Assembly (NCBI GenBank): GCA_023052935.1
Contig: CM041294.1
Location: 153,086,399-153,150,398, forward strand
Reading direction: 5' to 3'
Length of the DNA: 64,000 nt
Source of the DNA: Piezodorus guildinii
Taxonomy: Eukaryota; Arthropoda; Insecta; Hemiptera; Pentatomidae
Part shown: one piece after another, positions 22,090 through 35,325 of the stretch
How positions within the stretch are numbered: the first letter of the stretch is position 1
Layout of the letters: each line of letters begins with the position of its first letter
Position numbers and translations under genes: made by a program
The notes under the pieces: model-generated
The model's input: the letters and a program-made list of their open reading frames with translations, nothing else
What the model was told of the DNA's origin: nothing
Databases searched by the model: none

Positions 22090-24323
22090 AATTCATTTAA
22101 AGATATTGAATGAATTTATAACTATAATAATTTATTAATATTTTGCATAAATAAAAAATAAACGTTTACGATTTTGTATATAAGATAATATATTTTTCTA
22201 CATTCATTACCTTTCCAACAGGATATTATATATCTATATTAATGTTCTTTTGTTAAAAAGCAAATAACTTGCAAACGAAATACTAAATTGTTCGCTCTTT
22301 TCTGCTTTCTCATGTATAGGATCATTAAAACGAATGGAAATTCATTTGAAGGTACTCAACGTATTCATTATTATAATAATTCATTAATATTTTAAAAATA
22401 TGTATATCGTATTTATTTATTTTTCATACACTTTAAAATTGTGTTATCTTAGAAATTCACTCTTTATGGTTTTGTATCTGAGTTCTGAAAGTACTCATGA
22501 TAGCAGTATATGATAATAGTGTCATGACGTGATCGTTTTCAATAAAGCCGTACAATAACATTAAATATTACTTACTATTCCACTAAACATAATTGTAATT
22601 AATAGCTTACAATATTCAATGGTAAATTTACAATAAACATAAAATAATTTATACATATATCTTTTAATTTCTGTTCTAACTTACCATATGCACAATCACA
22701 CACAATACAAAAAGTTGTACGGAACTGAAATTTTATATTTAAGGTAAATATAAATCCGAGATGTTACAGGAACGTTTTCATCGAAATTTCCTAACCAGAA
22801 GAGCCACTTTACACTATGCATTTTACACCTATTTACGATTTTCTTGAAAACGGCTCCAACGATTTTTTCTTAAACTCGCTATAGCGATGTAAACTTGGAC
22901 GAGCTAACATATCGATTTCAGATATCATAGATTTTTATTTTATAAACTTTACAAGAAACAAAATATATCAATATAAGTAGCATTGATCATAAAGATTTAG
23001 TTAGGGACAGGGTCCAATCCTTATCTGAATCTTCATAATAATCTGTATTGACTTATCATTAATGCTCCAATTTGTTTATTTATTTATTTTTTACTTTGAC
23101 TTACCTATATACGAAATATATAGTAAGGGAAAGTATTGCGATCGTGAACATTTTCGAATTCTAGTTGTTTTCAACAGAAATACATATTTTACGGTCCACC
23201 AATTAAAAATCACCAAGTCCCACAAAAAGGTCTGTGTGTGTGTTGATAACTCCAGCGCATAAACTTGTCATATTTCAGACAACTATTGGCTGATGTTACA
23301 AAAACCAAAATCAAAATCAACTAACCAGAAGAACCACTTTATTCCATGCATTTGTATTTATTTTATGCCGTTGTATAGGGAGGAGGGAGAAAATCATAAA
23401 AAAAAATTTAAATTTTAAAAAACATCTTTCTATAAAAAGTGAAATTACATTAAAATATCTTCAAAAATTATTACAAAAATATTTTCGCATAAAATGAATA
23501 GTTGCGAAGATATTAGAGGGACAATATGCTGCATATATTAGGCAAATTAAAAGAACAAAATGTTGATTTATGAATTTCATAAAAAAAAATATTTTTACAT
23601 AAAGACCTTTATCTCAAAAACTTTTTAACTTACAGATGTCCATCACCACTCAAATCAAGGCTGATTGTTTGGGTTATGATTTATTTTATCTTTATAATTA
23701 TCTTATGATAATTATGAAACAATTAATTAATTTAAAACAATTTAAGATTTTTTAAATACATTTAGAAATACAAATAAATTGTTAAAAGATTAATTAAATT
23801 GAATTTCAATAGAAACATGTGTTTTATTAAATAATCTAGTATATTTTTATTTACAACAATCAGTTAGTTTTATCGACTTTTTATTACTTTCCCTTAACCT
23901 ATTTATAAACAAATTTTCCATACAGATTCCTATGATAAGCCTAAGCCCTCCAAATTTAGCACAAACTTTCCACTGTCGCTATGGCCTACCTATTGTATGG
24001 CAACTATTCGGTTCAACGCATGCCTAACTTCTTACCCTAGGTGTTTTTTTAGCTTGCTCGGTTCAGTATGTTTAGGAAATTAAAAGAAAAGAACAATCTA
24101 CCTAAAAATTGCTAAAAACTTACAACTGATTATGGAACCATTTCTATTGCAACTCCAGTGCACAGAATTATAACAACACAATTTAAAAATCTTCATATTC
24201 AAACTCATCCTATAAAATTTATCTATTATAGTCAACGCAGCACTAACGTAATTCAAAACCCAAATTTTGGAGAAAAGTATTAACTTTACAACTCTAAAAA
24301 AAGATGATTAATACTCTTTAATT
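22090..24323. repeat. dispersed repeats, no gene
   Basis: 22090-22740 is AT-rich with no recognisable content. 22740-24323 repeats sequence seen at 15650-16780 (dispersed repeat head at about 23090) and ends with the gattatggaaccatttctattgca segment. No coding sequence seen. Confidence 0.55.
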
Positions 24324-24410
24324 TTTTAATTAATTTAAATGAGGAAGATGGTTGGGGGTGCGGTCATAAATTAAAAACACACAATTAAAAATAAGCGTTA
24401 TTTTAATTAT

Positions 24411-24450
24411 GTGCCGACGTTTCGGCCTACAATGTGGGCCTTCATCAGGG
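24411..24450 (-). ncRNA. hammerhead-like ribozyme core at PLE 3' end
   Basis: The sense strand reads GCC CTGATGA AGGCC, a 9-nt loop, GGCC GAAAC GUC GGC. CUGAUGA, a 4-bp stem II (GGCC/GGCC), GAAA and minimal stem III plus cleavage triplet GUC are all present, and GCC/GGC can form stem I. PLE terminal repeats are known to carry hammerhead motifs. One extra A after CUGAUGA is the only deviation. Confidence 0.65.
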
Positions 24451-24554
24451 CTAAAAGAAACAAGATAACAACCAATGTAATTATAGACTTAATAATGCGT
24501 TAGGTATATAATAATAATATGACAGTAATAAATTATGGGAACATAAATAATATT

Positions 24555-24690
24555 AAATGTAAAATGATAATAAGATGACAATTATAAAGTATGGAAATAA
24601 GGTGACAGTTATAAAGTATGGAAATAAACAAAATTAAGATGATAGTTATAAAGTATGGAAGTAGACATAATTGAGATGATAATATTATAA
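24555..24690. repeat. imperfect tandem repeats in PLE 3' region
   Basis: Three copies of a unit like gatgacagttataaagtatg, spaced about 30-45 bp, lie in the non-coding 3' part of the PLE. The long reading frame across it is low-complexity and not a gene. Confidence 0.6.
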
Positions 24691-25504
24691 TGAGAATATA
24701 TAAATAGAGACTAAGTAAATGAAAAAAATGATAAAGGAAAAATATGTGAACAATTAAAATTTTAAATATTAACAATTTTGAGTTGATATATGACGGTAAT
24801 ATATTAAAAACATAGTTAAGAGTATAGGTAATATATAAAAAAAATATAGTCATTACAAAAGAGAAACAGTATGAATAAAAAATAATAATTTAAATTTTAA
24901 AATAATGTAATATTAAACTAATAATTATATGTCAGGATATGTAACGGAGAAAGATATGAGTATGGAAAGGGGGAGAAAGAAATGGGCGATGAAAAAAGAC
25001 CCTTATCAATAAGAAAAAATACTTACGTGACGACGTGAAAGCGTTGCCTACAGAAGTGATGTTTCCCAGTTTAAAAAACACTCATTGCGTGGAACGGAAA
25101 ATATGAGAACTAGAATGTCCGTTAGGAAAATTCCAAGAAGCTAAGTTATGTTTACTGATTCGATTGTTAAAAAATAGCCAAAAGTCATTACTTGAGAGTA
25201 CTTGAGTTATTACTTATGAGTATTTGATAAAATTGTAAGAAATAGTGACGAGGTAAAGATTAAAATATTTTAAGTAATAACGGATGACGATGATAAATGA
25301 TGAATGATGATAAGGTAATAACGAATGACGATAAGGAGCTGTCGAAGGAAATGATAAATAAACAGTAATCTAGTAGGTAAACAAATAAATAAATAAAAAA
25401 GGGGAGTACGAAAATTAAATAAATATATAAATAAAAAAAATTGATAATAAATAAATAAAAATAAAATTATGAAGAGATGATCAGATGGTTGTTTAAAAAA
25501 TGAG

Positions 25505-26308
25505 CTAGGGATGCTTTATTAAATTTAATATTTGGGAATAAGCTAGTGACAAGTTATGTTTGTCAGTCTTTTGATTAACAGGAAGGGGTTCTAGTTGTAT
25601 GTAAATGCATTCTGTAATGAGTCGTTTGTCATGGTTGGGAACAGTGGCAAGAATGGATGTTTTATCAAAATCAAAGGAATGGTTAAGGGTTAAGGAATGT
25701 TCTGAAAGTTTTGAAGCGGTAGAATTTTTGGAGGAAATTGTATATTTGTGTCGGGTGATGCGATCTTTGAGAAGGTTTTTGGTTTCACCAATATAGGCAG
25801 AGTTGCAATTAAGAGTTCCGCAAGGGACTCTATAAACAATTTTTGAACGGTGGTCTGTTGGTATACTGTCTTTAAGTCGGCTGTAAATATTGGAGAGTTT
25901 GTAGTGGGATTTGAAAGCAAGTCTGAGGTTTGGATAGAAGGATTTTAATGATTTTTTTATTTTTTCTGAAAGAGAGGGAATGTAAGGTACGGATCTATAT
26001 AAGGGAGTTGGTGATGATGATGGAGTAGAAAGAGAGGTTAATTGAGGTTGAGACTGATTTCTGTAGTTATTTATAAGTTTGTTTATGATCACGGTAGGGA
26101 AGTTATTGGCCAGGAGAATTGTCTTTATGCGGTTAATGTTGATGTCGTGGAAACGGGGATCGGAAAGGAAAAGGCTTCGGTGTATAAGATTTTTAGCAAC
26201 GTTAATTTTTTGATGATGGGGATGTTGGGAATAAAAGTTTAATAGTCTGCCAGAGTAAGTCGGTTTTGTGTACCAGTCAGTGGACATTGTGTTATTAGGG
26301 TTTCTTTG
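25505..26308 (-). pseudogene. PLE polyprotein C-terminus: RT end and GIY-YIG nuclease
   Basis: About 268 codons of element sequence with no stop. It begins near the end of the RT (TDWYTKPTYSGRLLNFYS and QHPHHQKINVAKNLIHRS, typical of PLEs). The catalytic RT palm is missing because of 5' truncation. A linker follows, then the GIY-YIG domain: KIVYRVPC, CxxxxC (CGTLNC), AYIGETKN, DRITRHK (catalytic R with H) and a later glutamate (LITECIYI). The reading frame continues upstream in frame into the inverted terminal arm, adding about 14 codons not belonging to the protein. The nuclease residues look intact, but no functional element can be made from this copy. Confidence 0.9.
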
Positions 26309-26310
26309 AG

Positions 26311-26350
26311 CCCTGATGAAGGCCCACATTGTAGGCCGAAACGTCGGCAC
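26311..26350 (+). ncRNA. hammerhead-like core, inverted copy at PLE 5' side
   Basis: Exact inverted copy of the motif at 24411-24450, here readable on the plus strand. It lies in the inverted terminal arm. Confidence 0.6.
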
Positions 26351-26469
26351 ATAATTAAAATAACGCTTATTTTTAATTGTGTGTTTTTAATTTATGACCG
26401 CACCCCCAACCATCTTCCTCATCTAATTTCTCTACGGTCAACAAAACTCCATCATTTTAATTAATTTAA

Positions 26470-27404
26470 TATTTTATTACCAGAAAATGAATTTTTGTTA
26501 TGTTAGCATTTCATTGTCTTCATATGAGCTCTATTCTGAATCTTATATTACGAGATTCGGGGCTTCCGCAGGAAGCGGTATAACCACTGGAGCCGGCCGA
26601 ACTCTAGGCCCGTGTCGTGAGGATGTTAAAGGTATTGAAAGAATTGATAATTATAATAATTTATCAATATTTTGCATAAATAAAATATATATCCGGAAAA
26701 TATTTAGAAGAATCCACACACAACTTTTACTTAACTCTGTTGTTAAAATCAAAAATATATTGTCGCATAAAATGAATAGTCGCGAAGATATTAGAGGGAC
26801 AATATGCTGCATATATTAGGCAAAATAAAAGAACAAAATGTTGATTTATGATTTTCATCAGAACAAAAAAGGTTTTTACTTAAAGACCTTTATCTCAAAA
26901 ACTATTAAACTTACAGATGACCATTACCACTCAAATCAAGGCTGATTGATCGGGTTATGATTTATTTTATCTTCATATTTGTCTTAGGAAGTATAGTTTT
27001 TATGATATTTCGAGTTTTAAAAAAATAAAATATTTTACTTGTAAAACTTTATCCAGGAAAATACTGATTGCGAAAATATTTATGACCACCCAAATTGAAG
27101 CTTATTAAATATATATCTCAATGTACTTCACCTTCGAACTTTTTGTATGAAGAACAATTTCTATGAAATTTCACACATTGAAGCAACAAAATGTTGATTT
27201 TCTTAAAAAGAAAAAAACTTTGTACTTAAACAATCGTAGCTCGGTAGTTATTTAACTTAGATATTTCTATTACCACTCAAACGTTAAGAAGATCAGTCAT
27301 AATTTGTTTTATCTTTATAATATTCGTAATGATAACAATTTTTATAATTATTAATGTAGTAGTTGGAACAATCTCTTCTCTTTCTTTATATATTTATTTA
27401 TTAT
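26470..27404. repeat. repeat fragments, no gene
   Basis: Contains a small fragment of the zinc-ribbon gene at 26548-26628 (gagattcggggcttccgcag and following), joined by deletion to pieces of the dispersed repeats. From about 26990 it is AT-rich with nothing recognisable. Confidence 0.5.
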
Positions 27405-27835
27405 AACATATTGTGGATATAATTAGTTGAACGTTGAGAATTACTGGAGGAATTAGTCCGGGTGGCGGTCATTAAATGAAACAACTAAATAGTTTCTACT
27501 ATTTTATTGTTTGCCACCCGTGTTCTTTTCATCATTGTGGATATAATTAGTTGACCGTTGAGAATTACTGGAAGGAATTAGTCCGGGTGGCAGTCATTAA
27601 ATGAAACAACTAAATAGTTTCTACTATTTTATTGTTTGCCACCCGTGTTCTTTTCATCATTGTGGATATAATTAGTTGACCGTTGAGAATTACTGGAAGA
27701 AATTAGTCCGGGTTGCGGTCATTAAATGAAACAAATACTTGTTTAGCAAACAATAAAATAGTTTCAACTATTTAGTTGTTTCATTTAATGACCGCCATCC
27801 GGACTAATTCCTTCCAGTTATTATAACATATATAG
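27405..27835. repeat. 125-bp tandem/inverted array, second block copy
   Basis: Same array as 1-345, with one extra partial unit on the left. Direct unit starts at 27477, 27602 and 27727, then the inverted partial unit. Confidence 0.75.
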
Positions 27836-28583
27836 AACTTGATTATAACAACGTTTCGAGGTACTTTTTATGCCTCATCTTTAGATCAATAAAAATCATC
27901 TAAAATAAAATTCAATATTAAAAACAAAACCATATAAATAATAACAAATATTTTAACAATTTAAAATTAAATTATCACTTACATATTTACAATCTGTTTC
28001 TAAAATAACTTTATTAAAAATTTCACTTACATATATTTCCATATTATATCATAATATTGGTCATATAATCATGCACTATTATTCATACATAGCTCCTATA
28101 TACGAATCATTTTTTCAATTGTTAAAATAATCTCTACTTCACTATCACATAAAAATTGTTTTAACATTTTAGTGCTAAATAATTGCAACTATGAAGCAGA
28201 CTAAATAAATAAATATTTTACAAAATAAATGTAGGCAATGGTGATAAAAGTATTAGATAAGTGAGTATATTGAAAAGTGTTATCCTGGAAACTACAAAAC
28301 ATAAAGAAGATTAATGAGGCTCCGCCCATAGAAATTTTAATGTACCTTTAAAATAAATTTACTATGTTTTTTTTCCCGTATTTGGTATGCATTTAAATAT
28401 TGAGCGTTGAATGAAAAAATACGAAACTTTTAGGTTCATTTTGGAGCAAAGTGAACTTCCAAGGATCTTATCTACAAATGGTTAGACATTTACGTTTCTA
28501 GGACGCTGATAGGGCAAGGTGTAAAGTGTAAATAAAAATTATATTGAGGATGTATAGTCGACTGTAAAAACTATTATAGGTAG

Positions 28584-28712
28584 AATAATCAGGAGTCAAT
28601 CTTTTTCTAAATATTTTAATTTTGCCGACGATTCGGCTCTGATGGCTCACAAGCTTGAGCCGAAACGTCGGCAAAATTAAAATATTCAGAAAAAGACTGA
28701 CTCCTGATTATT
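28584..28712. repeat. fold-back hairpin, second block copy
   Basis: Counterpart of 1108-1236, with one substitution (gacgattcggc for gacgtttcggc) in the left arm that breaks that arm's GAAAC. Confidence 0.75.
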
Positions 28713-28967
28713 CCACCTATAATGTAAATGAAAATTATATCATTTTATTAGAATGGGAAAAAATTTATATATACACCTCAGTGCCACAAAAAAATGAAAA
28801 TAAAGCTCTTATAATGGGTGGATTTTGTACATCTTGGTACAAGCTATGAAATTAAAAAAACAATCTATCTATTGTATTGGGATGTATTATTTTTTTTAAT
28901 CTTCAAGCTTAACACAACGGTTAATAGCGGCAATGGTTAGTTTTGTTTTACTTTCACTTAACTATAT

Positions 28968-29712
28968 ATGAAGTATATAGTAAAGATAAGTATTGCTATC
29001 ATGAAAATTTTCGAATTCCAGTTTTCGACTGAAACACACGTTGTAGGGCCCTTTGCGTCCAAATGACCAGGTCCCGTAAAAAGGTCTGTGTGTGTGTGTG
29101 TGGTAACTGCCGGGCGAAAACGAAAAGTCCTATGAAACTGAAATTGTATATTTAAGACAAATATACGCCTGAGATGTTACAGAATCTTTTTCATCAAAAT
29201 CAGCTGACGGGAAGATCTACTTTATATGAACCATGCATTTAGCACTAGCATACGATTTTCTCAAAAACGGCTCTAACGATTTTTATTAAACTCCCTATAT
29301 CGATGTAAAATTTAATGGGCTTTAATATCAAGTAGGTTTCATTCTGATAAAAATTGTCTGACAGGGCTTAAATGCCGATATTTAAAATTTTCTTCTAGTA
29401 AAGTACCTCTAATTTTGTAGATTACAACATTTTAGGCACACCATCTCGTTAGCATTGGTAAATATCAGCTAAATATACAAGTTGAGGGAATTGGAAAAGC
29501 AACTAAAGGAGAAAACTGAAAAATTATTTTTTTAATGCAATTTTTTGTTTTTGAACATAAGAACAGTAATATACATGTGTGGTATACCGTTGGGAAGCTA
29601 AATATTTGAGAAAAAATATTATCTCATACACAAGCTTTTAAAAGTTGATAGCAAGTGATGAAAAGCCGATAAAACTAAGTGATTATTTAAGATAATTATA
29701 TAATACATTTTT
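28968..29712 (+). repeat. dispersed repeat, second block copy
   Basis: Counterpart of 1480-2203, slightly longer because it retains gcatacgattttctcaaaaa, which the first copy lacks. Confidence 0.65.
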
Positions 29713-29722
29713 TAATGAAACA

Positions 29723-30514
29723 TAAGTGGGTAACAGGTATAAGTGGGTCATTGATAAAAACTGTGAGGCACTTATACAGCAATGATACATATCAGATAAG
29801 ATGTGGGAACCATCTCTCTAACCCTTTTCATGGTACCAAGGGATTAAAGCAGGGGTGTAGTATGTCACCTACACTTTTTAAGATATACCTGCATGAATCG
29901 GTGAAGCCATGGTACGAGCAATGTGGGGATGTTGGCCCGTTCATTGATGATGAGCAGCTGGTGTCTTTGTTTTTTGCGGATGACCAGATGATGATATTCT
30001 CACTGAAGTCCTGCTATGAAGTGGCGGGCTTAAAAATTAACTTCGAGAAGACCAAGTACATGGCAATTGGCGATAATGACACGGGTGCGCTTTTGGTAGA
30101 CAGTGAAGCTTGTAAAAAGGTGAACATTTTCAAATATCTTGGATCTTATGCAGGCGGTGGAGATAGATTTCGGGAGAAGGTGTATACGGGTCACTAGGCT
30201 GGACAAAGTTAGGAATGAAGTTGTTCGCCAGAGAATGGATGTGGGTACATCAGTGAATGAAAAGATAGGGGCACGCCGCCTAAGATGGTATGGGCATGTT
30301 AAAAGAATGAATAGGAATGTTGGCCTAACAGAATCCTGGATTGGGTTCCGCCAGGAAGGAGAGGGCGTGGACGACCCAGAAGCAGGTGGATTGAAGGAGT
30401 CCAAGAAGAAATGGCTGGCCGAGGTCTGCAAGAAGATGATTGGTTGGACCGAAGCGCTTGTAGCTCTGCACTGATTGGTGGAGGCAACCCTTGATGGAAC
30501 GCCTATAAAGTAAG
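29723..30514 (+). pseudogene. RTE-like RT fragment, second block copy
   Basis: Counterpart of 2214-2991, with TSD taatgaaaca at 29713-29722 and 30515-30524. The same internal deletion and frameshift are present, so they predate the duplication. It differs by a few substitutions (for example FSLKSC for FSMKSC) and keeps 13 bp near 30491 that the first copy lost. Confidence 0.85.
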
Positions 30515-31331
30515 TAATGAAACACATATTTCTATTTAAATCCAATTTAAATAATTCTTTAACAATTTATTTTCGTTTATAAAATTGTTTAAAAATTCTT
30601 GAATTGATATAAATGATAGAGGTAAATGAAGGTCGTGTGTTGCGCGCACCAGATTTTTATTAGTCATAATTGAATGAGGATTTACTTGTATACTAATTTT
30701 GATTGATCATATCTACGATAATAAATGTTAAACAGTCTTATTAAGCCTGGCAGTTGCCCATAAACACTCAAATTGCCCATGAGAAAAACTATTGTGTATT
30801 ACAATTACTAAGATACACCTGTACAATACACATCATTATCTCTGGAACTATTCATTTTAGCTAAAACATTTACATGATAATTTTTGAAGATCTTTTAAAG
30901 TACTTTATTGTTGTATAGGATAATGTTAGTAAGATAATGTAAGTAGGATAAAGATACTTTTTGAGATATTAAAAAAATAAAATAAAAAATTTAAATGTTT
31001 TCTGATTCTCCCTCTCACTCCCACAAAACCCGAGACGTAGAACTCAGGTATTTTCTACCACTTAATAAGGGAAGGGTACCGAATAATTTCTGGCTAGTTT
31101 CGAATTTTTTCTTCTAATGTTCGGATTTTTCTTTCCGGTTTATTATTATTATTATATGGCGATGCTATCAACTCAATTGTACTGACAGGGAACAAGCTCC
31201 ATAATACTGCGTTGTGTAACCATCTGAGTTACCGAATGGCCTCATCTCTTATTGAACCAAATATCTTACCACGCTGCGACCACGAGTTGCATCCGTTCAA
31301 AACCGTCGGAAGAATAATAGTTTTATATACT

Positions 31332-31800
31332 CTAATCTTTGAGTTTCTTGATAGAAGCAGCAAAGTAAATAATTTCGCGACTGGATAATAAGTTTTCATT
31401 TTCAGCCATAAGCTGCGATTTTATTTCCTCTTTGATTTTGTTTCTTCTAGTTATCATAAAACCTAAATACTTCAATATCTCTAGGTGTTCAAACGTACGT
31501 CCTGATGTACAATATGACAAATATCGTCACCGTTTCGTCTACTAATATTATTATTTGTTTTATCCATATTTATTTCAAGTGCATGGAATCGGAATTTTAC
31601 CATCCCAATTTAAACCTTTCTCAGTACGTGTCACCTTTTCAATGGCGTATTCTAATATTAAATTAAATAAAACAGGTGGGATCACCTGTAGCAGGAAAGC
31701 TAGCAGAGCCTCCTTCAATGCAAAATATCCGTACTCGTTAAATATCTCTACCCTAATTAAACCTCGATTGGCAAAATTTGGTGTAGCATCGTCCGATTAG
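31332..31800 (-). pseudogene. degraded LINE RT fragment, second block copy
   Basis: Counterpart of 3808-4295. The thumb-like ILKYLGFMITRRNKIKEEI and the PVLFNLILEYAIEKV part are both kept. Confidence 0.6.
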
Positions 31801-32231
31801 CCACAATAGGATAAAGTGACGTTAAATAAACAAACAACAAATAAAACAGGTGAAAAGGAGACACCGTGAGTCCTGAAATCTCTATGAAATTTCCTGAATA
31901 GATGGCCACGAGTCACTAAGTGCCAATGCAGTCCTCTATGTCTTTTACAAATCATCGCTACGCTAGAAATTAGCAGTCCGATAGCCACATAGGATAAGTG
32001 ACGTAATAAACAACACAATAACGTGAAGGAGACACCGTGTAATCGATGTCCTGAATCTCTATGAGAGAGCCACGAGTCCTACGAGGCCACCAATGGGCAG
32101 TCTCTCCTCATGTCTTTTTTACAAATCATCGGCGTACGCTAGACGAATTTTAGCTTGCTGTTGCTACAATCTATGTAAAAATTGCTAAAAACTTTCAACG
32201 ATTATGGAACCAATTCTATTGCATCTCCAGT

Positions 32232-33980
32232 TCTTAAGACAACTTCCACCTGAAGCCATTACATTACTTACATATCTCTCTAACAGTATCCTACGCACTA
32301 CCTATTTTCCTCTCTTATGGAAACATTCAACTATCATTCTTTTCCTAAAACCAGGCAAACCTTCTAACAGCCCGTCATCTTATAGACCTATTAGCCTACT
32401 TCCGATCCTCTAAAAATTTTTCGAAAAGCTCCTACTAAAACGAATCCTAGCCAAATTTCAAAATATTGCTTCACATTTGTTTGAATTTCGTTCTCAACAT
32501 TCCACAGTTCAGCAAGTACTCCGAGTTGTGGATCACATTTCCTCCACCCTTAAGTGCAAGGAGTATTGTTCGGGTGCCTTTCTGGACATAGCTCAAGCTT
32601 TTGACTGGGTGTGGCACCCGGTATTGCTCTTTAAGCTCAAAACCCATTTACCTCAATCCTTATCCCTAATCCTCCGATCCTATTTATCAAACCGCTCCTT
32701 CCGAGTTCGCTGTGGTTCCGAATTTTCCAAACATTATACAGTTGAGGCCGGTGTTCCTCAAGGCAGCGTCTTAGGACCCGTCCTCTACATCCTCTACACC
32801 GCCGATATCCCTAACGATCCCGATACCTTTCTGGCAACATTTGCTGATGACACAGCCATTTTATCATCCGATCTCGATCCTGAAGTAGCATCGCTAAATC
32901 TCCAAAGGCACCTTTCCCTTGTCGAAGACTGGTGCAATGCTTGGCGAATTAAGGTGAACGAAAGCAAATGCACACACGTCACTTTCACCCTTCGACGTAA
33001 ATCCTGTCCAACAGTTAAATTCAATTCCATACCGCTTCCTTCCTCAGACACAGTTCGATACCTTGGCTTTTTACTAGACAAAAGACTGACGTGGAACCCA
33101 CAAACAAGACTTAAAAGGATAGAACTCAACCGCAGATTCGGCCGGTTATACAAACTACTAAACCGAAAATCTCATCTTACAGTCGACAACAAATTACTTA
33201 TATATAACACAGTACTGAAACCTATATGGACCTACGTGGACTTGAACCATGGGGGACAACTAAACATTCTAACATCAAACGTATCCAATCCTTCCAATCC
33301 AAAGTCCTTCGAAGAATAGTTAATGCTCCCTATTATGTTTCCAACTGTACCTTACACCAAGACCTTAATATTCCATTTATTTTAGACCTGGTACCATCCA
33401 AATTTTCCAAATTTCATGAGAACCTTCTTCATCATCCTAATCCTCTTGCTCAATCGCTCTCCAGCTCCACCCATCCCTACAATCCTCCTCGAAGATTGAA
33501 ACGGCAGTGGCCCCGCGACGTTTTGTAAACATTTATTCTGGAGTTCTGACACTGGTCAGATCCTCCACTCATGTACTGTATTTTTGTGGCTATTCCGCCC
33601 TAGCTCTGCCTCCACTGGCTTACACCAGTGATGCGCTGGGATCTCTTGGATTCGGCTTCTCCCCCCACTTTTAGAGGGAGCACCCGAGTCTAGGGTCCCT
33701 TGATCAGATTTTATATATTGTATATAGTTAAGTTTGCTTGTATAATTTTTATTTATTTTCCAACTTGTATTTATCACTACTACAGGTTGTTGTTTTGATT
33801 TATTTATTGTTTTTTTATTAATTGTTATTTTTTTGTATATATTTGAATTTAATTATTTCCGATTTTATCTAATTTGACTTTATCATTATTTTCTGTATAT
33901 ATTGTATGAATGTGTATTACATGACTATTACTACTGTTCATTATCTAACTAATTGTAATATTTCTCAATAAATAAAAAAA
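32232..33980 (+). mobile_element. 5'-truncated Jockey, second block copy
   Basis: Counterpart of 4569-6325 with the same TSD (32218-32231 and 33981-33994). RT blocks 1-7 are readable with FADDTAIL. The nonsense change of the first copy is absent, so the frame runs from about 32477 to 33319, but the shared two-base insertion near 33234 and a stop at 32411-32413 (taa) still break it. Confidence 0.9.
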
Positions 33981-34068
33981 ATTGCATCTCCAGTATACAG
34001 AATCACAATAACACAATTTAAAACTTTTTAATATCTAATCCGGAACAGCTGTTTTGACCAGCTAAGTG

Positions 34069-35325
34069 ATGATTACAAGAAAAAAGCTCTCCGAACATTT
34101 TGAAAATTTACATAGTTTTAATAGTGACAGAAATAGAAAAAGCATGGAAGAAGGTCCAATTAGTGTTAGTGAAGATTATAGAATGAAGAATTCATGGGCA
34201 GAACAGACTATCAATGAAAACCAGGCACGTAAGAATCAAAACTTATTACCTAGATATTATGTACTTAGTATTCAAGAAACCGGCCAAAATTTTAATAATA
34301 TTAGTCCTATATATGTCAACAAATGCATAACAACCCAAACGAAAGACATAATTATTAGAAAACTTGGAAATTCAGGTAACCTATTAATTGAATGCCTCAC
34401 AAACCACGCTGCAGCAACAGTGAGACAAATGAAGAGCGTCGGTAGCTACCCGCTGACGGTCGAACCTCACCGTTCATTAAATTATTGCAAAGGAATATTT
34501 TTCAGTTCAGATTTAGATTATGTCACTGACGCTGAACTTTTAGAAGATCTAGAGGACCAACACGTCTGTGGAATTAAACGCATTCAGTTAAAAAAATCAT
34601 TTCGAACCTTATTCCAATTGACATTTTCAATCCCAACACTACCGACCAAAATAAAAATAGGTTATCTCTCTATTCCAATTCAAGCATACATACCAATTCC
34701 TTATCGCTGCTTCAACTGTCAGACGTATCAGTACCACAAAGAATGTAATTTAGAACCCATCTGTGGTAAATGTGCAAAACCCAAGCATGAAAACACTTGT
34801 ACCGAAACTAGATGTTATGCCTGTGACGGCAACCATCCTGTATGGGATAAAACTTGTCCGGTGTATCAAACAGAATTTCAAATAAGAAAAAATATGGTAA
34901 CTCAGAAAATCTCGTACGAGAAGCAAAACGTAAGATTCTAACTACAAATCAAAGGTCTTATGCTAAAATATCTAGTAACAGCGCAAACATCGAAAATGAT
35001 TTGTTATGCAGACTATTAACCTCAATCGAAAAACTAGAAAAACGTCTGTGTGCCACCGAAGCAAATCTGAAAACTACTCCAGACAACCATTACTTAAAAC
35101 CTATTTCAGTTGAAGTTTTCAACCTCACAGGATCAAGAAAAGTTTCAGCTGAACTCCTTGACTGACCAACAAGACATAGCTGTTCAAATGGATAATGCAG
35201 AAGACAAGCCGGACAATTGTACTGGCTCTGGCGAAACTACGGACAAATTCGAAGCATTTCATGAAAATTCAGATGTAAATGGTTGCCGAAGTATGAATTC
35301 GGAAAAATATCCTGTGGCGGGGTAG
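34069..35325 (+). pseudogene. I-like ORF1 (gag-like, zinc knuckles)
   Basis: RNA-binding ORF1. The first frame (34069-34941) has a PRE_C2HC-like region before the knuckles and then three Cys/His clusters: CFNCQTYQYHKEC, CGKCAKPKHENTC and CYACDGNHPVWDKTC. A frameshift near 34880 moves coding to a second frame (to 35165) with a charged, probably coiled-coil segment (LLTSIEKLEKRLCATEANLK), and to a third frame after that. I start at the ATG at 34069 rather than the GTG just before it. The Gly of the first knuckle is replaced by Tyr. Confidence 0.82.

Larger units (their letters stand above)
24339..26454 (-). mobile_element. Penelope-like element, 5'-truncated, inverted ends
   Basis: A 2116-bp insertion flanked by a 15-bp TSD ttttaattaatttaa (24324-24338 and 26455-26469). 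The left arm 24340-24452 and right arm 26309-26421 are 113-bp inverted repeats containing gccgacgtttcggcc and a hammerhead-like core. The coding strand is minus: a fused partial ORF, about 1 kb of AT-rich 3' sequence, then the terminal arm. An inverted terminal copy joined to a 5'-truncated body is a known arrangement for Penelope elements. About 33 bp (26422-26454) lie outside the right arm. Confidence 0.9.

Noticed and set aside
24533..24853. 106-codon minus-strand ORF rich in Ile, Leu and Tyr
   Set aside because: Low-complexity translation of AT-rich tandem repeats in the 3' part of the PLE.
25505..26350. GIY-YIG ORF as a homing endonuclease or intron-encoded gene
   Set aside because: The RT-type C-terminal text before it, the inverted hammerhead-like arms and the TSD place it in a Penelope-like element.
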